The position numbers and the translations under genes were made by a program. A stretch of DNA of 18,795 nucleotides from Sutterella sp. (GTDB taxonomy: Bacteria; Pseudomonadota; Gammaproteobacteria; Burkholderiales; Burkholderiaceae_F). Under the pieces are notes generated by a model. The model was not told where the DNA came from and did no database searches. It saw only the letters and a list, made by a program, of their open reading frames with translations. Location: the NCBI GenBank assembly GCA_020025965.1, contig JAHHRG010000039.1, forward strand, positions 1-18,795. The letters run 5' to 3'. This document shows, one piece after another, positions 7,141 through 13,374 of the stretch (the stretch's first letter is position 1; every line of letters starts with the position of its first letter).

Positions 7141-7917
7141 ATGAAAGCCTTTTTATTTGCCATCGGTCAGGTGGTCGTCAATATCTTCCGACGCATTGGT
7201 CGCTTCGGTATTTTTTCCGCCCAACTCATTTCGCGTTTGGGTGGTGCGCGTTTGACGCAGATCATCCAGCAGATCCACTATATCGGCAACTATTCTCTCC
7301 TGATCATTGCGGTTTCAGGCCTCTTTGTTGGTTTCGTTTTGGGGTTGCAAGGCTATTACGTTTTGGTGACGTACGGTAGCGAACAGGCATTGGGCGTCAT
7401 GGTGGCGCTTTCTCTTGTTCGAGAATTGGGCCCTGTGGTGGCGGCACTGCTTTTCGCTGGTCGTGCTGGGACGGCCTTGACGGCGGAAATAGGTCTCATG
7501 AGAGCTGGAGAACAGTTGGTTGCCATGGAAATGATGGGCGTTGACCCGATGCGTCGTGTCTTGGCACCTCGCTTTATCGCGGTTTTCATTTCGATGCCGA
7601 TTCTGGCCACAATCTTTTCCGCTGTCGGTATTCTTGGTGCTTGGTTTGTCGGAGTTGGGATGATCGGTACGGACAACGGTGCATTCTGGAGTCAGATGCA
7701 GAGTGCTGTCGATATTTGGTCTGATATAGGCAATGGAACCATCAAGAGCATCGTCTTCGGCGTGGCCGTTGCTCTTATTGCACTATTTCATGGTTATTGT
7801 GCACGTCCGACACCTGAAGGGGTTTCTCGTGCAACGACCTCGACCGTCGTGATTTCGTCTTTGATGGTTTTGGGGCTCGACTTTATTATGACGGCGTGGA
7901 TGTTCACGGTCGTTTAA
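7141..7917 (+). CDS. mlaE: Mla phospholipid transport permease
   Basis: Permease of the MlaFEDB complex, 258 aa, normal for the family. An amphipathic N-terminal segment is followed by about five hydrophobic helices. Typical MlaE stretches are visible: LVRELGPVVAALLFAGRAG (about residues 96-114), the coupling segment TAEIGLMRAGEQLVAMEMMG, and the C-terminal GYCARPTPEGVSRATT before the last helix. GGGAG lies about 9 bases before the ATG. The gene sits between mlaF and mlaD with short gaps, so co-transcription is clear. Confidence 0.96.
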   Translation: MKAFLFAIGQVVVNIFRRIGRFGIFSAQLISRLGGARLTQIIQQIHYIGNYSLLIIAVSGLFVGFVLGLQGYYVLVTYGSEQALGVMVALSLVRELGPVVAALLFAGRAGTALTAEIGLMRAGEQLVAMEMMGVDPMRRVLAPRFIAVFISMPILATIFSAVGILGAWFVGVGMIGTDNGAFWSQMQSAVDIWSDIGNGTIKSIVFGVAVALIALFHGYCARPTPEGVSRATTSTVVISSLMVLGLDFIMTAWMFTVV

Positions 7918-7938
7918 CAGCAAAGGATGTTCTAGAAA

Positions 7939-8403
7939 ATGGACAAGAATCGTACGCTTGAATTTTATGTGGGCATTTTTGTTGTGCTCGGCTTCGTGGC
8001 AATGCTCTTCATGTCGTTGCAGGCAGCAAATTTGAGTACCTTCAAGATGGGGCAAAAAACCTATGAAGTGACGGCTCATTTTGACAATATCGGTGGGCTG
8101 AAGTCTCGCGCAGCCGTGAAGTCGGCCGGTGTGGTTGTAGGGCGAGTGTCTTCAGTGAGTTTTGATCCAGACAGTTTCCAGGCTCGCGTCACAATGGATA
8201 TCAACAGCGAATATCTCTTCCCAACCGACACGTCCGCCAAGATTTTGACCGCTGGCCTTTTGGGGGAGCAGTACATCGGTCTTGAAGCTGGGGCGGATAT
8301 CGAAAATTTGCAGACGGGTGACACGATTCGTCGTACGCAGAGTGCCGTGGTTCTCGAAACGCTCATTAGCCAGTTTATGTACAACATGGCCGAAAAGAAC
8401 TGA
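7939..8403 (+). CDS. mlaD: Mla MCE-domain lipid-binding subunit
   Basis: MlaD, a single-pass membrane protein whose MCE domain forms a hexameric ring on the periplasmic side of MlaFEDB and passes lipid to and from MlaC. It is 154 aa. The membrane anchor is at about 8-28 (FYVGIFVVLGFVAML). The MCE domain runs from about 40 to 120, with FDNIGGLKSRAAVKSAGVVVG and the hydrophobic pore-loop region TAGLLGEQYIGLE. The C-terminal helix after the MCE fold is short (VVLETLISQFMYNM). The gene overlaps nothing and is followed 8 bp later by mlaA. Confidence 0.95.
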   Translation: MDKNRTLEFYVGIFVVLGFVAMLFMSLQAANLSTFKMGQKTYEVTAHFDNIGGLKSRAAVKSAGVVVGRVSSVSFDPDSFQARVTMDINSEYLFPTDTSAKILTAGLLGEQYIGLEAGADIENLQTGDTIRRTQSAVVLETLISQFMYNMAEKN

Positions 8404-8411
8404 GTGTAGAG

Positions 8412-9215
8412 ATGAAAGCCAAATTTTTACTTCCGTTTGCGGCTGTCTTTTTGATGGCTGGGTGTGCGCAAATCCCGCCCGATGCGGGATCTAACCCGGA
8501 AGATCCGTATGAAAGCTTTAACCGTCAGGTGTTCTATGTGAATGATCAGCTCGATCGCAAAATCCTCCAACCCGTTACGACAGGCTATCGTTGGGTGGTG
8601 CCGGAATATGCTCGAAATCGTGTCTCGGACGCTCTCTCGAATTTGACCGAACCGACGACAGCTGCGAACAGTTTCTTGCAGGGAAAGGGCAATGACGGTG
8701 TGACGTCTGTCTTCCGTTTTCTTGTGAATTCCACTTTCGGGATTGCAGGGCTCTTTGATGTTGCTGAAATGATCGGTATGCCAAAAAAGCCTGAGGATTT
8801 CGGTCAAACACTCGGAGTGTGGGGCGTTGGCGAGGGTTCTTATCTTGTGCTGCCACTCTTAGGACCTTCGGGGACGCGTGACATGTTTCGCTATCCCTTT
8901 GCTGTGGCGACCGACGCTGGTACTTATTTGCTTCACAACGAAGATTGGTATGCGGCCGTTGCGCTCGCTGGAGTTGCTGCAGTCGACATACGATCTGGCA
9001 TGATGGATAAGGGCCTTGACGACATGCGCGGTAATATCCTCGACGAATACGTAGCCGTGCGTGATGCGTATCGTCAGCAACGACGTCACGAAGTCGCTGA
9101 TGGCAACGTTAGTGAAGAAGAAACACTCGAAACCCTGACCCCGCTTTCTTTTGACGACTACGACGATTACGAAGATGAAGATGAGGTCGCCGACAAAGGT
9201 GGCTCCAAGGAGTAA
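8412..9215 (+). CDS. mlaA: Outer-membrane lipoprotein MlaA (VacJ)
   Basis: MlaA removes mislocalised phospholipids from the outer leaflet of the outer membrane and hands them to MlaC. The protein is 267 aa. A signal peptide ends in the lipobox LMAGC (Cys 18, +2 Ala, outer-membrane sorting). The VacJ domain starts with DPYESFNRQVFYVNDQLDR, and its core contains FRFLVNSTFGIAGLFDVA and the LPLLGPSGTRD motif. The last 30 or so residues form a very acidic tail with DDYDDYEDEDE, beyond the VacJ fold. Having mlaA inside the operon between mlaD and mlaC is usual in betaproteobacteria as I remember it, whereas E. coli has it elsewhere. Confidence 0.96.
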   Translation: MKAKFLLPFAAVFLMAGCAQIPPDAGSNPEDPYESFNRQVFYVNDQLDRKILQPVTTGYRWVVPEYARNRVSDALSNLTEPTTAANSFLQGKGNDGVTSVFRFLVNSTFGIAGLFDVAEMIGMPKKPEDFGQTLGVWGVGEGSYLVLPLLGPSGTRDMFRYPFAVATDAGTYLLHNEDWYAAVALAGVAAVDIRSGMMDKGLDDMRGNILDEYVAVRDAYRQQRRHEVADGNVSEEETLETLTPLSFDDYDDYEDEDEVADKGGSKE

Positions 9216-9218
9216 ATC

Positions 9219-9872
9219 ATGCAGAGACGCGAATTAGTATTGGGAGCGATTGGCTCCGCCTGCCTAACACTGACGGCTGTTCCCGTCTGGGCCGAAAATG
9301 TTGAAGATCCCTACGCCTGGGTGGTTGGTGTCAGCAACGGCGTTTTGGATGCCATTCGTGCCGATCCCCGTTTGCAACAGGGCGATCAGGAAGCGCTTCA
9401 GGCGTTGGTTGATCAGCACATCATGCCCAACGTGGATTTCCCGATGATCACTCGTATGACAGTCGGTCCGCGTTGGCGCAAGGCCACGAAGGAAGAACGT
9501 GTTCGTCTTCAGAACGGTTTTGAAAAACTCTTGATGCGTGTTTATTCTGGTGCTCTAAAGACCGTGAAGGACAATGTCTGCGAACTTCGTCCTAGCCGCA
9601 ATCGTCGTGTGTCCGACGAACTCGTCGTTCGCACGCTGTTGAAGTCCTCGGGGGCTCCCGACATCGCACTCGACTATCGTATTTATCGTAACAAACGTAA
9701 GAATGAATGGAAGATTGTCGATGTGAACGTCGAAGGGATTTGGATGGTGGAAAATTACCGTTCACAGTTCGCTTCGACTTTGAGCAACGAAGGCATCCAG
9801 GGCCTTATTCAGCTTCTTGAAGAAAAGAGCGAAGAAATTGTCAAGAAGAATCAGACTGGCCTTTCCGCCTGA
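9219..9872 (+). CDS. mlaC: Periplasmic phospholipid carrier MlaC
   Basis: Soluble periplasmic carrier that shuttles phospholipid between MlaA and MlaD. It is 217 aa, normal for MlaC/Ttg2D proteins. The signal peptide begins MQRRELVLGA and probably ends at VWA (residue 25). The twin Arg followed by a modest hydrophobic stretch resembles a Tat signal, though Sec export is also possible. Family features include NVDFPMITRMTVGPRWRKAT (about residues 70-89), a region that packs on the lipid pocket, and the later IDVNVEGIWMVENYRSQF-type segment (VDVNVEGIWMVENYRSQF here). AAGGAG lies just before the ATG and overlaps the end of mlaA, so translation is probably coupled. Confidence 0.95.
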   Translation: MQRRELVLGAIGSACLTLTAVPVWAENVEDPYAWVVGVSNGVLDAIRADPRLQQGDQEALQALVDQHIMPNVDFPMITRMTVGPRWRKATKEERVRLQNGFEKLLMRVYSGALKTVKDNVCELRPSRNRRVSDELVVRTLLKSSGAPDIALDYRIYRNKRKNEWKIVDVNVEGIWMVENYRSQFASTLSNEGIQGLIQLLEEKSEEIVKKNQTGLSA

Positions 9873-9886
9873 TCTCGGAGACGCTT

Positions 9887-10159
9887 ATGCAACTAGTCAG
9901 CTACGGCCTCGTGAATTTTGTCAACGCTATGGAAATCAAGGTAGCGATGGATGCTGCCATGGATCAGGGCGACTTTGTGATTGACTGTGAAGGTGTTAAA
10001 CAGATCGACAGCACGATGGTTTCCTTAGTTTTGCATGCACTTCGCCGCGCGAAGAAGGAAGGCAAAAAGGTTCGACTTCAGCACGAACCCAAAGGATTCT
10101 TCGAATTGGTGGCTCTCTACGGCATCGAAGAGGCATTTGTCGAACTCGAACGTTGCTGA
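9887..10159 (+). CDS. mlaB: STAS-domain subunit MlaB
   Basis: A 90-aa STAS protein that binds MlaF in the MlaFEDB complex and is needed for its ATPase activity in E. coli. The fold can be followed through a first strand, an amphipathic helix (KVAMDAAMDQGDF), the central strand and loop VIDCEGVKQIDSTMVSL (residues 31-47), and the last helices. The DST segment is at the place where STAS proteins carry their conserved Ser/Thr. GGAG precedes the ATG. It is the last gene of the mla operon, and an 84-bp gap with a hairpin separates it from murA. Confidence 0.9.
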   Translation: MQLVSYGLVNFVNAMEIKVAMDAAMDQGDFVIDCEGVKQIDSTMVSLVLHALRRAKKEGKKVRLQHEPKGFFELVALYGIEEAFVELERC

Positions 10160-10184
10160 CTGCTTTAATGAATACAATATTTGA

Positions 10185-10213
10185 GGCCTTTGCTTGAAAA
10201 TCAGGCGAAGGCC
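10185..10213 (+). other. Stem-loop between mlaB and murA
   Basis: GGCCTTTGC (10185-10193) pairs with GCGAAGGCC (10205-10213), nine pairs with one wobble, over an 11-nt loop. No T tract follows on either strand, so it is not a standard terminator. It lies 30 bp before murA and could sit in the murA leader or mark the 3' end of the mla message. Confidence 0.45.
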
Positions 10214-10243
10214 GCGATTAACCATAACCGAACATAACTTAAC

Positions 10244-11497
10244 ATGCAACAGCTCAAAATCAACGGCGGTCACCGTCTTGTCGGTGAAGTGCGCGCTTCG
10301 GGCGCCAAGAATGCGGCACTGCCGATCCTGGCCGCAGGTCTTTTGACGGCCGAGGATCTGGTTCTTCATAACGTTCCCGATCTCGCCGACGTCCGTACCA
10401 TGCTGCAACTTCTCGAAGGCATGGGCGTTCGTGTTGATCGCAAGGGTACCGATGTGACGCTCAACGCGGGGGCTATAGTGAGCACCAAGGCTCCCTACGA
10501 ACTTGTTAAAACAATGCGCGCGTCTGTTCTGACGCTTTGCCCGCTAGTGACCCGATTCGGGCACGCGGAAGTGAGCTTGCCCGGAGGGTGCGCCATCGGA
10601 GCCCGTCCAGTGGATCAGCACATCAAGGGCCTCAAGCAGTTGGGCGCCGATGTAGAAATCAAAGAAGGTTATGTCGTCGCTCGAGCAGGACGTCTTCAAG
10701 GCACGCGTATTGTGACCGACATGGTTACCGTGACAGGTACGGAAAACCTTGTCATGGCAGCTGTGCTGGCTGAAGGGAGAACGGTTATTGAAAATGCCGC
10801 CCTTGAACCCGAAGTGGTCGATCTTTGTAACTGTCTCAACGCCATGGGTGCCAAGATCGAAGGAATCGGCACTTCGCGTTTGACGGTCGAAGGTGTTGAC
10901 GTGCTTCACGGTGCAGAACACACGGTGATTGCCGACCGTATCGAAGCGGGGTCTTTCTTTGTGGCGGCCGTTGTGACACAGGGCGACATTTTGGTGACGC
11001 ATTGCGAACCGCATCATATGGAGGCGGTGCTGGACAAACTTCGTGAGGCGGGGGCTCAGCTCGACATCGGCAGAGACTGGGTTCGCGTTCGCATGACGGG
11101 GCGTCCCAAGCCCGTCTCTGTTCGTACGGTGCCTCATCCTGGTTTTCCGACTGATATGCAGGCTCAGTTCATGACGATGAATTGCTTTGCCGAAGGGACT
11201 GCGAGCGTCACCGAAACGATTTTTGAAAACCGTTTTATGCATGTCCCTGAACTAATGCGATTGGGAGCCCGCATTTCGATTGACGGTCATACTGCAATGG
11301 TCGAAGGTGTGCCGTCTCTGACTGGCGCGACCATTATGGCCACAGATCTTCGTGCATCCGCTTCTCTCGTCATTGCAGCTTTGGCTGCCAAAGGTTCAAG
11401 CACAGTCGATCGTATTTATCACCTGGACCGTGGTTACGAACGCATGGAAGAAAAGCTCCGCTCTTTAGGAGCTGATATTGTTCGCGTTCGTGCCTGA
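10244..11497 (+). CDS. murA: UDP-GlcNAc 1-carboxyvinyltransferase
   Basis: First committed enzyme of peptidoglycan precursor synthesis. It transfers enolpyruvate from PEP to UDP-GlcNAc in the cytosol. The protein is 417 aa, normal length, and follows E. coli MurA from end to end: SGAKNAALP with Lys 22 and Asn 23, VKTMRAS, the flexible loop LPGGCAIGARPVD with catalytic Cys 116, the PHPGFPTDMQAQF segment, and the C-terminal DLRASASL and YHLDRGYERMEEKL. The Cys at 116 predicts fosfomycin sensitivity as far as the target is concerned. The start ATG has only a weak upstream AACTTAA, with no clear ribosome binding site. It probably also receives read-through from the mla operon. Confidence 0.97.
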   Translation: MQQLKINGGHRLVGEVRASGAKNAALPILAAGLLTAEDLVLHNVPDLADVRTMLQLLEGMGVRVDRKGTDVTLNAGAIVSTKAPYELVKTMRASVLTLCPLVTRFGHAEVSLPGGCAIGARPVDQHIKGLKQLGADVEIKEGYVVARAGRLQGTRIVTDMVTVTGTENLVMAAVLAEGRTVIENAALEPEVVDLCNCLNAMGAKIEGIGTSRLTVEGVDVLHGAEHTVIADRIEAGSFFVAAVVTQGDILVTHCEPHHMEAVLDKLREAGAQLDIGRDWVRVRMTGRPKPVSVRTVPHPGFPTDMQAQFMTMNCFAEGTASVTETIFENRFMHVPELMRLGARISIDGHTAMVEGVPSLTGATIMATDLRASASLVIAALAAKGSSTVDRIYHLDRGYERMEEKLRSLGADIVRVRA

Positions 11498-11498
11498 G

Positions 11499-11527
11499 GT
11501 GACGGCGAGAGCATCTCGGCTTACAAT
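11499..11527 (+). promoter_or_regulatory. Possible sigma-70 promoter for the hisI-like gene
   Basis: GTGACG (11499-11504, four of six matches to the -35 consensus) and TACAAT (11522-11527, five of six to the -10) are 17 bp apart, starting two bases after the murA stop codon. The predicted transcript would begin near 11534 with a 50-nt leader. Weak -35; untested. Confidence 0.4.
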
Positions 11528-11537
11528 GAAAGAATGA

Positions 11538-11565
11538 AGTTGCCTCGGAACAGCTTGAGGCGACT
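11538..11565 (+). other. Leader stem-loop before the hisI-like gene
   Basis: AGTTGCCTC (11538-11546) pairs with GAGGCGACT (11557-11565), nine pairs with one wobble, over a 10-nt loop. No T tract follows. It ends 7 bases before the strong ribosome binding site GGAGGAG (11573-11579) and could affect messenger stability or translation. Confidence 0.4.
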
Positions 11566-11586
11566 CGGATTCGGAGGAGAAATAAA

Positions 11587-11970
11587 ATGACCTGGATTGA
11601 CGAAATTCAATTTAACGAAGAAGGACTTGTGCCCGTCATCGTGCAGGATGTCAAGACCGAACGTGTGCTGATGTTCGCGTGGGCCAATCGCGAAGCGCTC
11701 GAACAAACGGTGGCGACCGGTAAGGGTGTTTATTTCTCTAAGTCCCGTAATCAGGTTTGGGTAAAGGGGGCTTCTTCCGGTAACGAGCAGAACGTTGTCG
11801 GCATGCAGCTCGATGTGAGCGGCGAAGCCGTGATTTACCGTGTAGAACAGGTAGGCGGAATTGCCTGCCATACGGGGCATGCTTCGACCTTCTGGCGAGA
11901 ACTTCGTACTGGAGGTTGGGTCGAAAGTGAGGCTGTTTTGCGCGATCCGCAAGAGATGTATCATCAGTGA
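11587..11970 (+). CDS. hisI: HisI-like protein lacking most catalytic and metal-binding residues
   Basis: By position and overall similarity this is the orthologue of phosphoribosyl-AMP cyclohydrolase (HisI), the third step of histidine synthesis. It is 127 aa, with an intact frame and the strong binding site GGAGGAG. Family traces are NREAL, YFSKSRNQVWVKG and QVGGIACHTG. The defining residues are largely gone. The conserved Asp-Cys-Asp-x-Asp motif is here D76-V-S-G-E80. In the CHTGxxSC motif the second Cys is T101. KGETSGH is here KGASSGN (60-66). In the family these motifs provide the zinc-binding cysteines, the magnesium-binding aspartates and substrate contacts. One Cys (C94) of three remains. 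The genes hisG to hisF are not upstream and hisE is not downstream. I infer a pseudoenzyme or repurposed protein; the HisI descent is firm, the cyclohydrolase activity is doubtful. Confidence 0.85.
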   Translation: MTWIDEIQFNEEGLVPVIVQDVKTERVLMFAWANREALEQTVATGKGVYFSKSRNQVWVKGASSGNEQNVVGMQLDVSGEAVIYRVEQVGGIACHTGHASTFWRELRTGGWVESEAVLRDPQEMYHQ

Positions 11971-12013
11971 TAGCTCTTAAGGTTTGTTAAGACTTTTTTG
12001 CGTATGATGAGCG

Positions 12014-12036
12014 CGCTTTCTCTGAGCAAGAAAGCG
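12014..12036 (+). other. Leader stem-loop before the HIT gene
   Basis: CGCTTTCT (12014-12021) pairs perfectly with AGAAAGCG (12029-12036) over a 7-nt loop, without a following T run. A possible -10, TATGAT (12003-12008), lies just upstream, which would put the hairpin at the very 5' end of the HIT-tat message. No convincing -35 is visible. Confidence 0.4.
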
Positions 12037-12069
12037 TAATTGTCGAGATTTTTCTTTAGTGAGGATCTA

Positions 12070-12411
12070 ATGCATCAGGACGATTGTATCTTTTGCAAGA
12101 TTTCCAAGGGTGAAATTCCCAGCACCAAGATCTACGAAGACGAAGACGTTTTAGCCTTCCGTGATATTCATCCGAAGGCTCCGATTCACTTTTTGATCAT
12201 CCCGAAGAAGCACATTCAGTCTTTGGCGCATGCTGAACCTGAAGACAGCGCTCTTTTGGGTAAAATGCTCTCGCTGACTCGACAGTTGGCAATCCAGGAA
12301 GGCGCTTTGAACGGCTTCCGCGTCATTATCAATACCGGCTCCGACGGCGGTCAGGAAGTCGATCATTTGCACATCCATGTGTTGGGTGGCCCCCAGCCTT
12401 GGAACAAGTAA
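12070..12411 (+). CDS. hinT: HIT-family purine nucleotide hydrolase (HinT-like)
   Basis: A 113-aa histidine-triad protein of the HinT branch, which hydrolyses phosphoramidates of purine nucleotides such as AMP-lysine or AMP-NH2. It has the N-terminal DCIFCKISKGEIPS, with two cysteines at positions where a zinc site is found in some members, then HFLIIPKKHI, and the catalytic triad H99-L-H101-I-H103 in DHLHIHVLGG. The frame begins earlier, but the ATG at 12070 follows GAGGA and gives the family N terminus. It is 15 bp ahead of tatA and probably co-transcribed. This linkage to tat is familiar from Burkholderiales and its meaning is unclear. Confidence 0.93.
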   Translation: MHQDDCIFCKISKGEIPSTKIYEDEDVLAFRDIHPKAPIHFLIIPKKHIQSLAHAEPEDSALLGKMLSLTRQLAIQEGALNGFRVIINTGSDGGQEVDHLHIHVLGGPQPWNK

Positions 12412-12426
12412 AATCAGGAGAACAAA

Positions 12427-12651
12427 ATGGGTTCTTTTTCCGTTTGGCATTGGTTGATCGTTTTGGTCATCGTCATGCTCGTTTTCGGGACCGGCAAGCT
12501 CAAGAACATGGGTAAGGATCTTGGTGGCGCCATTCGTGGCTTTAAGGAAGGCATGAAGGAGGGCGACGAAGAAGCTCCGAAGAAGGAAATTGCTCAGGAC
12601 AAGACCAATACGGTTGATGTCAACGCCAAGGATAAGACCAACGCTTCCTAA
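12427..12651 (+). CDS. tatA: Twin-arginine translocase subunit TatA
   Basis: TatA forms the pore-lining oligomer of the Tat system, which exports folded proteins. The 74-aa protein has the standard design: a single N-terminal membrane helix (about 5-20, SVWHWLIVLVIVMLVF), the hinge FGTGKL (20-25), an amphipathic helix rich in Gly and Lys (KNMGKDLGGAIRGFKEGM), and a short charged tail. It lacks the conserved early Glu of TatB, which agrees with assignment as TatA. CAGGAG precedes the ATG. A 110-bp gap with two stem-loops separates it from tatB, which could allow the higher TatA level usually needed. Confidence 0.94.
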   Translation: MGSFSVWHWLIVLVIVMLVFGTGKLKNMGKDLGGAIRGFKEGMKEGDEEAPKKEIAQDKTNTVDVNAKDKTNAS

Positions 12652-12661
12652 GCTTTGGTTG

Positions 12662-12741
12662 CCGATTCTTCGTTTTTGAAAGATCGGTTTGAGTGATCCC
12701 AAGCTAACGGCCGCGGCAGTTTATATATGGCTGACCGCGGC
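12662..12741 (+). other. Two stem-loops in the tatA-tatB gap
   Basis: The first pairs CCGAT with ATCGG and CTT with AAG (12662-12687, one bulge) and is followed by TTT. The second is stronger: GCCGCGG CAG (12710-12719) pairs with CTG A CCGCGGC (12731-12741), ten pairs with one bulged A over an 11-nt AT-rich loop. No long T run follows, so they are better read as 3'-end protection, processing or partial attenuation than as full termination. Confidence 0.5.
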
Positions 12742-12761
12742 TATTTAGTGAGTAGAAAAAC

Positions 12762-13364
12762 ATGTTTGACTTCGGTTTCAGCGAAATGTTGCTGATCGGT
12801 GCCGTTGCACTTGTTGTGCTTGGGCCCGAACGTCTTCCCGTCGTGGCCCGAACGGCTGGGGAATGGATAGGCAAAGCGCAGCGCTTTGTCAATCAGGTGA
12901 AGTACGACATCGAACGCGAGTCCCACCTTCAGGAACTCAAGGAACTTCAGAACGAAGCCCGAACGATGGCTGATAACGTAAAGTCGTCAGTCGAAGCCGA
13001 GGCGAATGCAATTGAAAAGAACGTTGCCGACGTGACAAAAGACGTCGCAGATACTGGCAACGAAATAGAAGCTGCATTTACGCGTACGGCTGAGGAGGCT
13101 CAGAAGAAGTTCACTCCTCCTTCCTCAAAAGAAGTAGCGGACTTCTACGGTTGGAATACGACGCCGGGTTCTGCGTTGGGACGTAATGAAGAAGAGACAA
13201 AGCTCTTTGCCAAACGCTTTCATTACGGTCCGACCGTGGATGAACTCGCTGAGGAGGTCGTTCGACTTCGTCGTGAGCTCGGTATGAGAGACGCGCAGTT
13301 GGGAGGTGGCAGAAGTCGATTTGCAGCTCGTGCCCGTACCAACCGTCCGAGGATTTATCGCTAA
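12762..13364 (+). CDS. tatB: Twin-arginine translocase subunit TatB
   Basis: TatB works with TatC as the receptor for twin-arginine signal peptides. The 200-aa protein starts with MFDFGFSEMLLIGAVALVVL, with the TatB-specific Glu 8, then the LGPERLP hinge (20-26). A long amphipathic and coiled region follows, rich in Glu, Lys and Ala (about 45-115). The C-terminal part ends in a basic segment (GRSRFAARARTNRPR). The ribosome binding site is weak (GTGAG about 10 bases upstream). The gene stops 10 bp before tatC. Confidence 0.94.
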   Translation: MFDFGFSEMLLIGAVALVVLGPERLPVVARTAGEWIGKAQRFVNQVKYDIERESHLQELKELQNEARTMADNVKSSVEAEANAIEKNVADVTKDVADTGNEIEAAFTRTAEEAQKKFTPPSSKEVADFYGWNTTPGSALGRNEEETKLFAKRFHYGPTVDELAEEVVRLRRELGMRDAQLGGGRSRFAARARTNRPRIYR

Positions 13365-13374
13365 GGATTTCGAG

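Noticed and set aside
10544..11242. Minus-strand open frame of 232 codons
   Set aside because: Antisense to the conserved core of murA, with a His/Arg-rich shadow composition.
12151..12702. Minus-strand frame of 183 codons across HIT and tatA
   Set aside because: It spans two well-recognised plus-strand genes and resembles no family.
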